A DNA stretch of 64,000 bases from Haematobia irritans. Its lineage: Eukaryota; Arthropoda; Insecta; Diptera; Muscidae. The stretch covers positions 271,058,070 through 271,122,069 of the forward strand of contig NC_134397.1 of the NCBI RefSeq assembly GCF_050003625.1. Reading direction: 5' to 3'. This document shows positions 1 to 9,959 of this stretch, piece by piece. The notes below the pieces were generated by a model. It saw nothing but the letters and a program-made list of their open reading frames with translations. It made no database searches and was not told the DNA's origin. The translations under genes were made by a program, and so were the position numbers. How positions within the stretch are numbered: the first letter of the stretch is position 1; each line of letters starts with the position of its first letter.

Positions 1-437
1 TACAGAAAAAAAAATTATTTCTGATTCAATCACGAAATTAATTTTTTAATTGAAATTTCTTTTATCACGAAAATGATATATCGACCACAGAATTAATCAG
101 AAATCAAAAATATAGTTGAAATCTATTGCCTTTTTAAATAAAATTAATTGTGTTTTTTGAACAAAATCAATTACATTTTTAATTGTAACGATTAAAAAAT
201 TAATTGAAAATGCCGAAAAAATTAAAAATTTTTTTATTCCAAACGAAATTTTCAATTATATTTTTAACTGGATATTTTTGTAAATAAAAATATCAATTGG
301 GATAAATAATATTTTAATTGAAATTGTAGAAATGTTCAATTTATTTTTATTTTTCTATTAAAAGATAATTGTATCAATAATCTTTTTAATTGATTACGTT
401 TTAAATCAACTTTTTAAATGGAAATTGTTTGGTGATA
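1..437. repeat. A+T-rich dispersed repeat (AATTAA-rich family), left piece
   Basis: The stretch is built of runs such as TTTTTAATTGAAAT and CAATTAAAAAATTAATTG and opens with a 'CTGATTCAATCACGAAATTAATT'-like block that recurs at 59460-59500 and 59756-59795. Similar text occurs at 4505-4680 and 3760-3930. No coding potential is seen. It looks like a copy of the same MITE-like family whose complete form is at 59454-59750. The copy is interrupted on its right side by the hAT element that starts at 446. Its left limit is outside the window. Confidence 0.55.
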
Positions 438-445
438 CTTTTATA

Positions 446-2531
446 CAGGGATGTGGAGTCGAGCCAACTTTGCTCGACTCCGACTCCAGCATTTTTCATC
501 AGCTCGACTCCGACTCCGGAGTCGACTCCGGGTAATATAACTAAATCTCATTTTAATACCACTAATTTGTAGTTCTATTGTGGGGGTACCGTAAGTGGAT
601 CGATATAAAGTATCGTATTTATTTATGTGTGCAAAAAAAGGTCTTAATTTCACATTAGATGCCAATTAAACTCTATATTTCAAATTTAGGGCAATGTTTA
701 ATAAATAAAATAATGCTATAAATACCCATCATAATATGGGAAGATACCAACAGTATATGTATTTGTGGACCAAAATTATTGATACTATCTCAAATCCTTT
801 AAATTTGTTGCGAGCTATATAAAGGTTTATATTCCCATGAATTTGAATCTGAATCGATTTAGACAAAATTGTATATACTTCTAAAAAATCTATGTACTTT
901 AAATTTAAATCTAACGTTATGGGACGTAACACAATTTTAACAAAAAATAAAAATGCAAGGAAAGTCTAAAGTCGGGCGGCCGATTATAATATACTCTGCG
1001 CAACTTTGTATTTAGATCTACATTTTGATAAAATCTCAAATCAGACTTCTACAAAATCTCGGGCAATATTTGGGAAATATTTATAATTGTTTAGACAATT
1101 TCGCAAAAATGCATTTATGATTCATTCATTGAAAAATTTGAAAATTTGAGTCATTTCTACAAGTTTTCGACTTAGCAGTGAGTATCAGTGGGCCTACAGT
1201 TTTGGAAAAATGTTTGTCTAGTAAATAAAATTTTGCAAAATTTTCTACAGAAACAAAATTTTGACGAAATTTTCTATAGAAATCAAATTTTGACCAAATA
1301 TATAGAAATAAAATTTTGAATAAAATTTTTATAGAAATAAAATTTGGCAAAATTTTTTATAGAAATAAAAGTTTGAAAAAATTATCAATAGAAATACAAT
1401 TAAAAAAAAATGTTTAGCAAACAAAATTTTGCAAAATTTTCTATAGAAATAAAATTTTGCAAAATAACATATTCTATAGAAACAAAATGTTGACTAAATT
1501 TTCTATAGAAATAAAATTTTGACTAAATTTTCTATAGAAAAAAATATTTCTATAGTAATAAAATTTCGAATACATTTTTATAGCAGTGAGCATCAGTAAG
1601 AAAAAAAAATTGAGAAAATTTGCTATAGAAATAAAATTTGACAATTTTTTCTTATAGAAATAAAATTTTGAACAAATTATCAATAAAAATACAATTTTAG
1701 AAAAAATTTTGTGTAGTAAGTAAAATTCTGCAAAATATTCTACAGAAACAAAATTTTGATTAAATTTTCTATAGAAATTAAATTTTGACAAAATTTTCTA
1801 ATAAAAAAATTTATTACTATAAAATTTTGGCAAAATTTTCTATAGAAATAAAATTTTGACCAAATTTTCTAATAAAAAATCTATTACTATAAAATTTTGG
1901 CAAAACTTTCTATAGAAATAAAATGTTGAATTAAATTTTTATAGAAATAAAATTATCAATAGAAATAAAATTTAAAAAAAAAATGTGTAACAAACAAATT
2001 TTTGCAAAATTTTCTATAGAAATAAAATTTTGCAAAATATTCTATAGAAACAAAATTTTGACTCAATTTTCTATAGAAATAAAATTTTGACTAAATTTTC
2101 TATAGAAATAAAATTTTGACAAAACTTTTTATAGAAATGACATTTTACCAAAATTTTCTATAAAAAACAACTTTGAAAAAATGTTCTATCAAAATTCCAC
2201 ATATGTATACGACCTTAAAATAAAATTAAAAAAAAAATAATTTCGGGCATTAAAATGGATCGATCCAGCCCATCTGCTAATCTAACATTCTAAGAAACAT
2301 CAAAAGATAGCCGTAATTGGAAGTTGATTTTCATTTACAATCATGCTGTACATTGATCGAATGAATAACGCAATGGAAACTAATTTGCGTAAAAACTTGC
2401 TTAGTTACAAAAATGTGAAGTGTTTTAAAAAATTTGGTTTAGCCGGAGTCGAGTAAAATTTTTACGACTCCGACTCCATCAAAATCTTCAGACTCCGACT
2501 CCAAGACTCCGACTCCGGCTCGACAGCCCCG
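446..2531 (+). mobile_element. hAT-type non-autonomous element, copy 1 (about 2.1 kb)
   Basis: The element opens with CAGGGATGTGGAGTCGAG and closes with ...CGACAGCCCCG. Its ends are terminal inverted repeats made of GACTCC / GGAGTC units. An exact 8-bp target duplication, CTTTTATA, lies at 438-445 and 2532-2539, which with the CAGGG ends points to the hAT superfamily. No transposase is present, so it must have been moved by a helper. Inside are a piece of repeat family A (about 946-1180), a long minisatellite (about 1200-2200) and unique-looking flanks. A second copy lies inverted at 35330-37355. The right-hand target duplication runs straight into the terminal hairpin of a family A repeat, so this element jumped into family A. 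Confidence 0.88.
1200..2200. repeat. Minisatellite of about 30-35 bp units inside hAT copy 1
   Basis: Units resemble TTTTCTATAGAAATAAAATT followed by TTGAC or TTGCA, repeated about 25-30 times with drift and small deletions. The same array, inverted, fills 35730-36780 of the second hAT copy. The unit contains the palindromic core TTTCTATAGAAA. Open frames crossing it are low-complexity artefacts (rich in F, Y, K, N) and are not genes. Confidence 0.85.
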
Positions 2532-2536
2532 CTTTT

Positions 2537-3757
2537 ATACCCTGCGCCACTCTGTGGAACAGGGTATTATAAGTTAGTGTATATGTTTGCAACACACAGA
2601 AGGAGACGAAATAGACATATGGTGCCTTTGGAAATATTGCTCAGGGTGGGCCCCTGAGTCGATATAGCCATGTCCGTCTGTCCGTACGTCCATCTGTCTG
2701 TGTAGTCAAAGTCTAGATCGGAATTTTAGTCCCATAGACTTCAAAATTTGCACAAGTTTCTGGTTTGGGTCAGAATAGAACCCTACTCGTATTGATTTTG
2801 GAAGAATCGGTTCAGATTTAGATATAGCTCCCATATATATCTTTCGTCCGATATGCACTTATATGGCTCCATAGGCCAGAGTTTTACCCTGATTTGCTTG
2901 CTGTTTTGCTCAAGGAATATAATTAAAAGTATAGTCATGTGTGCTAAATTTTAATGAAATCGGTTCAGATTTAGATATAGCTCCCATACATATCTTTTAC
3001 CCAATTTACACTGTGATCATACCACACAGGTCAAAGTTGTAATCCGATTTACTTGAAATTTTGCACAGGGAACAGAATTAACATAGTTACTATGTATGCC
3101 AATATCCAGATTTGGATATAGCTTCCATGTATATGTTTTTCCGATGTGGGAAAAAATTACCAAAATACCCACATTTTCCTTGTAAATCGCCACTGCTAAG
3201 TTGAAAACTTGTAAAAATGACTCCACACCCAGAGAAGGAATATGATCACCTCAAACATGTTTTAAGAGCAAAATGTTATTTTTGAGTGGTGACCATGTAA
3301 CATGGTTTTCGCAACCATGTTATTTTCTCGGAAATCATGTATTTGATTTCGGCAAGCAGGTTATATTTGACGAGAAAATAACATTTTAGTGACAAACATG
3401 TTACATGGTCACCATACAAAAATAACATTTTGCTCTTGAAACATGTTTGAGGTGATCATATTCCTTCTCTGCGTGCAATTTTCCTATACTTCCAATACAT
3501 ATCCGTCGCCGATAAATCATAAATACACTTTTGCAAATTTGCTTCAAAATTGGCTCAGATATAAATGCTTCCCATATTTTTTACTAACATTATGTTCCAC
3601 CCCAGGGCATTAGCCAACTTAAATTTTAAGTCAATAGATTTTTTAGATGGTGAAATTTATGTATAAGGGAACAAAAACCTTTATATATAGCACCCAAAAT
3701 ATTTGACGGATTTGATATGGTATCGAAAAAGTGGATCTACAAAGTGGTGGTAATTAT
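2537..3757 (-). repeat. Dispersed repeat family A, copy 1 (inverted)
   Basis: Read from the minus strand it matches the copy at 7271-8444. The outer end at 2537 is a hairpin-like TATACCCTGCGCCAC...AACAGGGTATTATA, followed by a GTCTGTCCGT block (2686-2700). It then has two or three roughly 140-bp internal units that each contain a 'CGGTTCAGATTTAGATATAG' phrase. The far end reads GATACCATATCA / AAAGTGGTG near 3715-3757. No protein is encoded. A 250-bp fold-back element is inserted at 3226-3475. Family assignment is unknown to me; the terminal hairpin and lack of TIRs or poly(A) recall Helentron/DINE-like repeats, but that is only a guess. Confidence 0.7.
3226..3475. mobile_element. Fold-back MITE, copy 1
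   Basis: Two inverted arms (3231-3309 and 3393-3470) pair over nearly 80 bp; the arms begin AGAGAAGGAATATGATCACC and include CAAGAGCAAAATGTTATTTT and GGTGACCATGTAACATG. The central loop is about 80 bp. The element sits inside family A copy 1 and is therefore younger than it. A more diverged copy lies at 25090-25322. Confidence 0.75.
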
Positions 3758-3938
3758 TTCCGAACATGTTCAATTATATTTTTAATTTGGAATTTTAATA
3801 TTATTAAAATGTTTAAATAAATAATATTTTAATAAAAACCAAAAAAAAATAAAATATTTTCTTAAATGACTTTACTTTTTAATTTTATTAAAAGGTTAAT
3901 TACATGAGTAAATTTTTTGATTGATTTTTAGTTGATAA

Positions 3939-4193
3939 ATGGATTTATCTACTTTTGAAATTATGGGAAAGAACATAAATTATGGTGATCTACGTGAATA
4001 TGTAGTTCCCAAAACAGATACCATATTGGATATACTGATCGATTCAGAGTCACATCCCAAGACTATCTCATCCGTCTATCTTTTTCTTTGTAGTTTATTC
4101 ACGACATTTCGTATAAAACATTTTAATTGGTCACATCAATGGACTTTATTAAAATTGGAAAGGATATTTATAAATATTAACCGAACTTATTAA
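3939..4193 (+). other. Unrecognised short ORF (84 aa), possible exon remnant
   Basis: The frame opens MDLSTFEIMGKN and the first 45 codons (to about 4080) look protein-like, with mixed composition (NYGDLREYVVPKTDTILDIL). The rest falls into A+T-rich DNA and looks random. A TTTTTAG acceptor-like sequence sits just upstream (about 3927-3933). I do not recognise the family. It could be a decayed exon or chance. No neighbouring exon was found. Confidence 0.15.
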
Positions 4194-4504
4194 AATTTGA
4201 ACAAAAATCATGTAAAGTCTATTCTTAGTATACTTTAAACAATTGTAATTGATTTCTCCCTTTAGTGGGCTGCTCACGGCTCATTGGCGCTTTCTTAGTT
4301 GTTTTATTTTTTGTTAAAGTCGTCATAATTGTATTAATCTTGTATACAAAGTCTATGTGAATGATATTAATTACGTAGATTTTGCTAATTACCGATAATT
4401 GACGGGTGACAAATCTAAGACCGATATAGTTTTTTAGTAGTTACTTGTCATGAATCGTGATTTCCACAAGTGTTCACCTATCTCATATTCGACGACTAGA
4501 TATA

Positions 4505-4680
4505 CACACAAAAAATTAATAAATTAATAAATTAAAAAGTAAATTGATATTATTAAATTTTGTTATTGATTTTTGTTTCAATTAAAAAATTTTTTGAATC
4601 AATTAAATTTTCAGTTGAATATTTTTAAAATTCAATTAAGACTTTAATTGGAAATAAATTCATGATTTTTTTTCTGAGTA
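4505..4680. repeat. A+T-rich MITE fragment (AATTAA family)
   Basis: It starts TATACACACAAAAAATTAAT and contains ATTGATTTTTGTTTCAATTA and TTGAATCAATTAAATTTT. These phrases also occur at 59620-59700. It ends near TTTTTTTCTGAG. No coding potential. Confidence 0.55.
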
Positions 4681-4818
4681 CTTAGCGCATCTTATTGATA
4701 TATTTGATAGGTATTTGAAAATACTTGTTGCCATACGTATTTTTCGAATGCCATTAGTCCCTTCGTACCCTTGATAAAATACGACAGATATATTAAATTC
4801 TACAGAAACGACATTTTG

Positions 4819-5320
4819 ATACCCTCCACTATATGAGGGCGTATACTAACATTGTCATTCCATTATTAAAACATCGAAATATTGGCCTCAAACCCCATAT
4901 AGTATTCTATATATATTCCGGGTCGTGATGATCTAGCGATGTCCGTCCGTCTGTTGAAATTGCCCTAACTTACCTAAACTAACAAACGAAACAAGTTGTC
5001 GACATGAAACTTGGTACACTTAGCAGTTATTGATGTTGGTCGGATGGTATTGCAAATGGGCCATATCTAGGAAGAGCAAATTTGTACATGATTTCAGTAT
5101 ATAACAACGACGCAAAAAGTTTGCCATATCGGTCCATAACTACATAAAACCCCCATATAAATCGATCCTGAGATTTGACTTCCGGAGCCTCATGGAATAG
5201 CAAATTTTATCCGATCCGGCTAAAATTGATACATGATGCCACTATAATCCTCTAACAACCGTGAAAGTATTGGCCCATAACTGTCCATAATTACCCTACG
5301 GTTAATAGATCAACCTCAGG
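4819..5320 (-). repeat. Dispersed repeat family B, partial copy
   Basis: The outer end is ATACCCTCCACTATATGAGG, a hairpin-like terminus. It is followed by ATACTAACATTGTCATTCC, ATCGAAATATT and a GTCCGTCCGTCTGTTGAAAT block (about 4939-4960), then CGGATGGTATTGCAAATGGG. This is the same order, inverted, as the right half of the repeat ending at 11163. It has no open frame of note. The inner end decays into unrelated DNA around 5320, where a short 'accggt...taacatgggtttgtcat' motif shared with 37880 begins. Confidence 0.6.
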
Positions 5321-5478
5321 ACCGGTGCAGGACTTTCCCCTCCTGTATAATGACCAGTCCCATTATACACGAGGGACAAGGACAAAACGTAAGGAAGATA
5401 CCGGTCATTTTAACATGGGTTTGTCATCGAAGGGATAAATTTATACTTTAGGACACATTACAAAAGACACGTCCTAGG

Positions 5479-5740
5479 TTAGGTCAGGTTAGGTTAGGTT
5501 ATGTGGCAGCCCGATGTATCAGGCTCACTTAGACTATTCAGTCCATTGTGATATCACACTTAGAGAAGCTTTGACACCCTCAGAAATGTCACCAGCATTA
5601 CTGAGGTGGGATAATCCACCGCTGAAAAACTTTTTGGTGTTCGGTTGTAGCAGGAATCGAACCCACGACCTTGTGTATGCAAGTCGGGCATGCTAACCAT
5701 TGCACCACGGTGGCTCCCATGGTGCAATGGTTAGCATGCC
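5479..5740 (-). mobile_element. tRNA-derived SINE copy 1 with inverted 5' head
   Basis: On the minus strand a tRNA-like head (from about 5717 down to 5645) carries an A-box-like TGGTGCAATGGTTAGC and a B-box GGTTCGATTCC. A tRNA-unrelated body follows and the 3' tail is repeated CCTAA pentamers (5479-5500). A 9-bp target duplication, CGTCCTAGG, brackets the insert (5470-5478 and 5741-5749). Just inside the right duplication a 21-bp copy of the head is present in opposite orientation (5720-5740), so 5687-5740 can fold back on itself. Related copies are at 43871-44216, 60158-60286 and a fragment at 19222-19320. Confidence 0.85.
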
Positions 5741-6167
5741 CGTCCTAGGACAACTAAGTGAGACTACCCCATAGACGGGTTCTCATGAACCAGTCTGGCA
5801 CAAACTCTTAGAAATCTTACTCATTTTGAGCATCCAAATCGCCGCTTCTTTAAAATAAGGACAATTTTAGCGAGCTATCTGCATTAAAATCTAGATTCTA
5901 TAAAATTAAAACTTATTCTCTTTTTGCGATATTTTAGCAAAGCTATTCATGTACAAATAAATGCCAATTTAAAAAATCTAAATGTTATGGAAAAATTAAA
6001 AAACAAAAAAAAAACTTTAAATCAAAAATGCTAAAAGTTCAAAATAAGTCTCAGTCCATATTTGAAGCTTTTTTATCTTTAATTAAATGATTCAATATCT
6101 CAGTTAATTTAAAGATTATTTCTTTGAATCAAAATGGTTTTCCTTACTTCAAAGACCCACAACTTTA

Positions 6168-7158
6168 ACAGGTTGGCTGATAAGTCCCCGGTCTGACACA
6201 TAGATGGCGTCGCTAGTATTAAATGGATATTATTTTTATATAGTACCAACCATCAAATGATTCGTGTGAAAATTTGACGTCTGAGAGTCAATTAGTTTGT
6301 GAGATAGAGCGTCTTTTGTGAAGCAACTTTTGTTATTGTAAAAAAAAAAGAAAAAAAGGAATTTCGTGTTTTGATAAAATACTGATTTCTGAAGGGAAAA
6401 AATACGGTGGAAGGAAAAACTTGACTTGATGAGTTTCCGGACTCTGTCCCAGGGAAATCAACAATAATTGGACGGTGAACGCAGTGGACGCCCGAAAGAG
6501 GTGGTTACCGACGAAAACATCAAAATGATTTTGAATGACCGCAAAATGAAGTTGATCGAGATAGCAGATATCAAAGGAACGTGTTGGTCTTATCATTCAT
6601 CAATATTTGGATATGCGGAAGCTCTGTGCAAAATGGGTGCCGCGCGAGCTCACATTTGACCAAACGTGTTGATGATTCTGAGCGTTGTTTGCAGCTGTTA
6701 ACTCGTAATACCCCTGAGTTTATCCGTCGATATGTTACAATGGATGAAACATGGCTCCATCACTACACTCCTGAGTCCAATCAACAGTCGGCTGAGTGGA
6801 CAGCGACCGGTGAACCGTCTCCGAAGCGTGGAAAGACTCAAAAGTACAATGGCAAAGTAATGGCCTCTGTTTTTTTGGATGCGCATGGAATAATTTTTAT
6901 CGATTATCTTGAGAAGGGAAACCCATCAACAATGACTATTATATGGCGTTATTGGAGCGTTTAAAGGTCGAAATCGCGGCAAAACGGCCCCATATGAAGA
7001 AGAAAAAGTGTAGTTCCACCAAGACAACGCACCGTGCCACAAGTCATTGAGAACGATGGCAAAAATTCATGAATTGGGCTTCGAATTGCTTCCCCACCCA
7101 CCGTATTCTCCAGATCTGGCCCCCAGCAACTTTTTCTTGGACTTATCAGCCAACCTGT
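6168..7158 (+). mobile_element. Himar1-like mariner, internally deleted
   Basis: The left inverted repeat begins ACAGGTTGGCTGATAAGTCC and the right end is ACTTATCAGCCAACCTGT; TA dinucleotides flank both (6166-6167, 7159-7160). The left 27 bp agree with the Himar1 terminal repeat as I know it. The element is 991 bp, against about 1.3 kb for an intact Himar1-type mariner. The right inverted repeat has lost its inner bases because a deletion joins the transposase C-terminal region directly to the end. It belongs to the irritans subfamily of mariner (cut-and-paste, DD34D). Confidence 0.92.
6336..7142 (+). pseudogene. Himar1-like transposase pseudogene
   Basis: Frames in succession give DGERSGRPKEVVTDENIK (from about 6469), then VDDSERCLQLLTRNTPEF...YVTMDETWLHHYTPESN (about 6668-6785; the first catalytic Asp is in TMDETW), GEPSPKRGKTQK, LERLKVEIAAKRPHMKKKK, HQDNAPCHKS (second Asp) and PPYSPDLAPSNFFL. 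The third catalytic Asp of the D34D triad should follow APS; here the codon is AAC (Asn). Small deletions shift the frame near 6468, 6580 and 6930, and an in-frame TAG occurs just before the second Asp (about 7012). The last ~80 residues are deleted. It cannot make active enzyme. Confidence 0.9.
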
Positions 7159-7270
7159 TATTGGAGGCATACAAATTTCAAAGATTCATGCCATAAATTA
7201 AAAGAAAGCAATTTTTTAAGCAGAAATTTGTTACTTTCCTTTGTCAAATTTGTCATATTTTCAAATAATA

Positions 7271-8444
7271 ACAAGTAAGGAAAGTCTAAAGTCGCGCTGG
7301 GCCGACTATATTATACCCTGCACCACTTTGTAGATCTAAATTTTCGATACCATATCACATCCGTCAAATGTGTTGGGTGCTATATATAAAGGTTTGTCCC
7401 AAATACAAACATTTAAATATCACTCGATCTGGACAGAATTTGATAGACTTCTACAAAATCTATAGACTCAAAATTTAAGTCGGCTAATGCACTAGGGTGG
7501 AACTCAATGTTAGTAAAATAATGCGCCACAGTGTGGCGCAGGGTATAAATATGGGAAACATTTAAATCTGAAGCAATTTTATATATGTATTAGAAGTTTA
7601 GGAAAATTAGAGTCATTTTTACAACTTTTCGACTAAGCAGTGGCAATTTTACAAGGAAAATGTTCGTATTTTGACCATTTTTGTCGAAATCAGAAAAACA
7701 TATATATGGGAGCTATATCTAAATCTGAACCGATTTTAACCAAATTTGGCACGCATAGCTACAATGCTAATTCTACTCCCTGTGCCAAATTTCAACTAAA
7801 TTGGAGCAAAAAATTTGCATCTGTGGTCATATGAGTGGAAATCGGGCGAAAGCTATATATGGGAACTATATCTAAATCTGAACCGATTTCAATAAAATTT
7901 GGCACACTTGACTACACTACTAATTGTACTCCTAGTGCAAAATTTCAACCAAATTGGGGTAAAACTCTGGCTTCTGGGACCGTATTAGTCCATCGGGTGA
8001 AAGATATATATGGGAGCTATATATAAATCTGAACCGATTTCAATAAAATTTGGCAGAAGAACTAATTGTTCTTCTTGTGCAAAAATTTAAGCAAATTAGG
8101 GTAAAACTCTGGCTTCTGGAGCATATAAGTCCATATCGGGTGAAAGATATATATGGCAGCCATATCTAAATCTGAGCCTATTTCTTCCAAAATCAATGGG
8201 GTTCTATTCTGAGTCAAAACACATGCTTGTGCCAAATTTGAAGTCGATTGGACTAAAACTGCGACCTAGACTTTGATCACAAAAATGTGTTCACGGACAG
8301 ACGGACAATGCTATATCGACTCAGGAGCCCACCATGAGCATTTTTGCCAAAGACACCATGTGTCTATCTCGTCTCCTTCTGGGTGTTGCAAACATATGCA
8401 CTAACTTATAATACCCTGTTCCACAGTGTGGCGCAGGGTATAAA
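7271..8444 (+). repeat. Dispersed repeat family A, copy 2
   Basis: It begins CAAGTAAGGAAAGTCTAAAG, GGGCCGACTATATTATACCC and TGCACCACTTTGTAGATCTA. It then contains four or so roughly 140-bp units carrying TATATATGGGAGCTATAT and AAATCTGAACCGATTT (about 7690-8190), a GGACAGACGGAC block (8297-8310), and ends with CACAGTGTGGCGCAGGGTATA (8423-8444). An extra copy of the terminal GTGTGGCGCAGGGTATAAA is found inside at 7530-7550, suggesting an internal rearrangement. It encodes no protein. Frames across it (for example 7640-8026) are translations of the repeat units. Confidence 0.75.
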
Positions 8445-9530
8445 AAGACCCCATGTTATTTGAAGAACACCTTCATGGGAGAGAAGATGCCATATTATTA
8501 TTACATCATAAACCCAGCTTTGTGTTTGAAAAGAAAAGTCGACTACCATTTTTTCAACCATGTTCTAATACAATTCAGTGTGGGAATGCAAACTTGTAAA
8601 AAAACCACTATAAATGCACGCCATATATAAATACAAGTATTCGCAATAAATTAAATTATTTTATTGCATTGTTAATAAAGCTAATTTGATCAAACGATCA
8701 AACGATCAAACGTTTTTAATAATTTCATTCTCACTGATTATTGAGTGTGTGTTTTTTTCTGCAAGTGCTAATTATTCATGGCGATGTATTATAAAATTAT
8801 TGACATCTTATTTCGAGAGTACATTATTATTTGGAAACGTAATTGATCATGTTTCGAATTAAAGAAGATTTTAGAAAATATAAGGAAATAATAATGTGAT
8901 TTATTCAATCAATCATTATAAAATTAATTTCATTATATAACATTAATGAAACATTTCTTTGGAATAAAAATATTTTTATAAAAATTAGTATTGTCCTTAT
9001 TTTGAAGTATTTTACTCGTCCTTTAAAATTGAAAATGTGCCTACCAGAAATATTTCTTCTAAACCTCATTATGTAAATACTGGTTTCTTCGGAATCACCA
9101 CCGATATAATTCAAATCAAAATCAGCAAAAAGTCGTATTCCCGTAAGACCAATTTTCATACTCACATCTATGTAACACCCGTTTAAAAAAATATGACCAT
9201 GTTATTCTATATTATTAAGTTGTAAACTTTTGCAATACGCTTTTACAATATATAAAGATTTCCTACAGCAGATCCTAATGATTCAAATCGGAACTCAATA
9301 CCTTTTTTACTTGTTTTTTATTAGCATTACGTTTCTTTTGGACTCTGTTTAACACTTAAGTGGTAATTGAAAAATATTGCTAAGTTGAATTCTTTCGTTT
9401 TAGCCATTTTGGGTGTGGCCGCATTTGGTGATTGTGTCCCCGGAACTTGTAAATATTTCAATAAGTCAATTTGTTTAATGTTCAATGTTTTCTTTGTTTA
9501 TTATTTTGGTGCTTTTTTTGTCACTTTTAT
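8445..9530. other. A+T-rich spacer, no supported gene
   Basis: Low-complexity A+T-rich DNA without tandem units, TIRs or recognisable protein. A short triplicate 'GATCAAAC' occurs at 8687-8712. The minus-strand frame at 8905-9165 has no recognisable domain and sits in A+T-rich sequence, so I do not call it. Confidence 0.5.
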
Positions 9531-9535
9531 ACAGT

Positions 9536-9640
9536 CCACCTAAGGCTGGGATATACTAACGATGTCATTCCGTTTGTGATGCATTATACGAGGGTTTTCT
9601 TTCACATTTCGGGATTAGAAAACAAGAACAAATATTAATC
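9536..9640. repeat. Small family B end fragment
   Basis: ATATACTAACGATGTCATTC followed by CGTTTGTGATGCATTATAC resembles the terminal part of family B (compare 4845-4870 and, inverted, 11098-11130). Only about 100 bp are left. Confidence 0.4.
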
Positions 9641-9959
9641 ACTGAAAATCGCTTTATTTTGAGCGTGCTAATAAGCCAACTGCACTCAAATCGATGATTT
9701 GACTTTGGCAAAGGGAAAGTGATATCATTGTGCAAAATTTATTAAGGCAAAGTCAACCACCAAGCAATCTTTTTTCGGAAGGTTCACGGTTAGGGAATTA
9801 TCTGAATTTATTCTAATAATTGGTTGATAGTTTCGTTGCAAGTAGAGGATGCTGATGAGAAATGTTGTAGTTCCGAAACGCCCGTCCATGAAACGAAATT
9901 TTAGCCCTAAGACATAAGGTGACTTATTTATTTGTATTTATTATTAGTTGCACTGAAAA

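Larger units (their letters stand above)
5990..7262. repeat. Dispersed repeat family D, split by a mariner
   Basis: Left part (5990-6167) ends TTACTTCAAAGACCCACAAC TTTA. The right part (7159-7262) continues TTGGAGGCATACAAATTTC and AAAGATTCATG. Joined, they match repeats at 16385-16600, 19325-19440, 24395-24500 and 25430-25550, which share TTACTTCAAAG.CATA.GACTT, CAAATTTC.AAGATTCGTGTC and AATTCTTAAAGC. It is a non-coding dispersed repeat of unknown class. The mariner at 6168-7158 interrupts it at a TA. Confidence 0.6.

Noticed and set aside
1126..1791. Open frames in the minisatellite of hAT copy 1
   Set aside because: They are periodic translations of a 30-bp unit ([15 protein letters not shown] repeats) and occur on whichever strand avoids stops; not genes.
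1200..2200. Possible CRISPR-like array
   Set aside because: Units are contiguous and drifting with no unique spacers, and the genome is eukaryotic.
5479..5505. Interstitial telomere (TTAGG) tract
   Set aside because: Only a few pentamers, always at SINE 3' ends; flies lack TTAGG telomeres.
5645..5717. Functional tRNA gene on the minus strand
   Set aside because: It is the head of a SINE with body, tail and target duplication.
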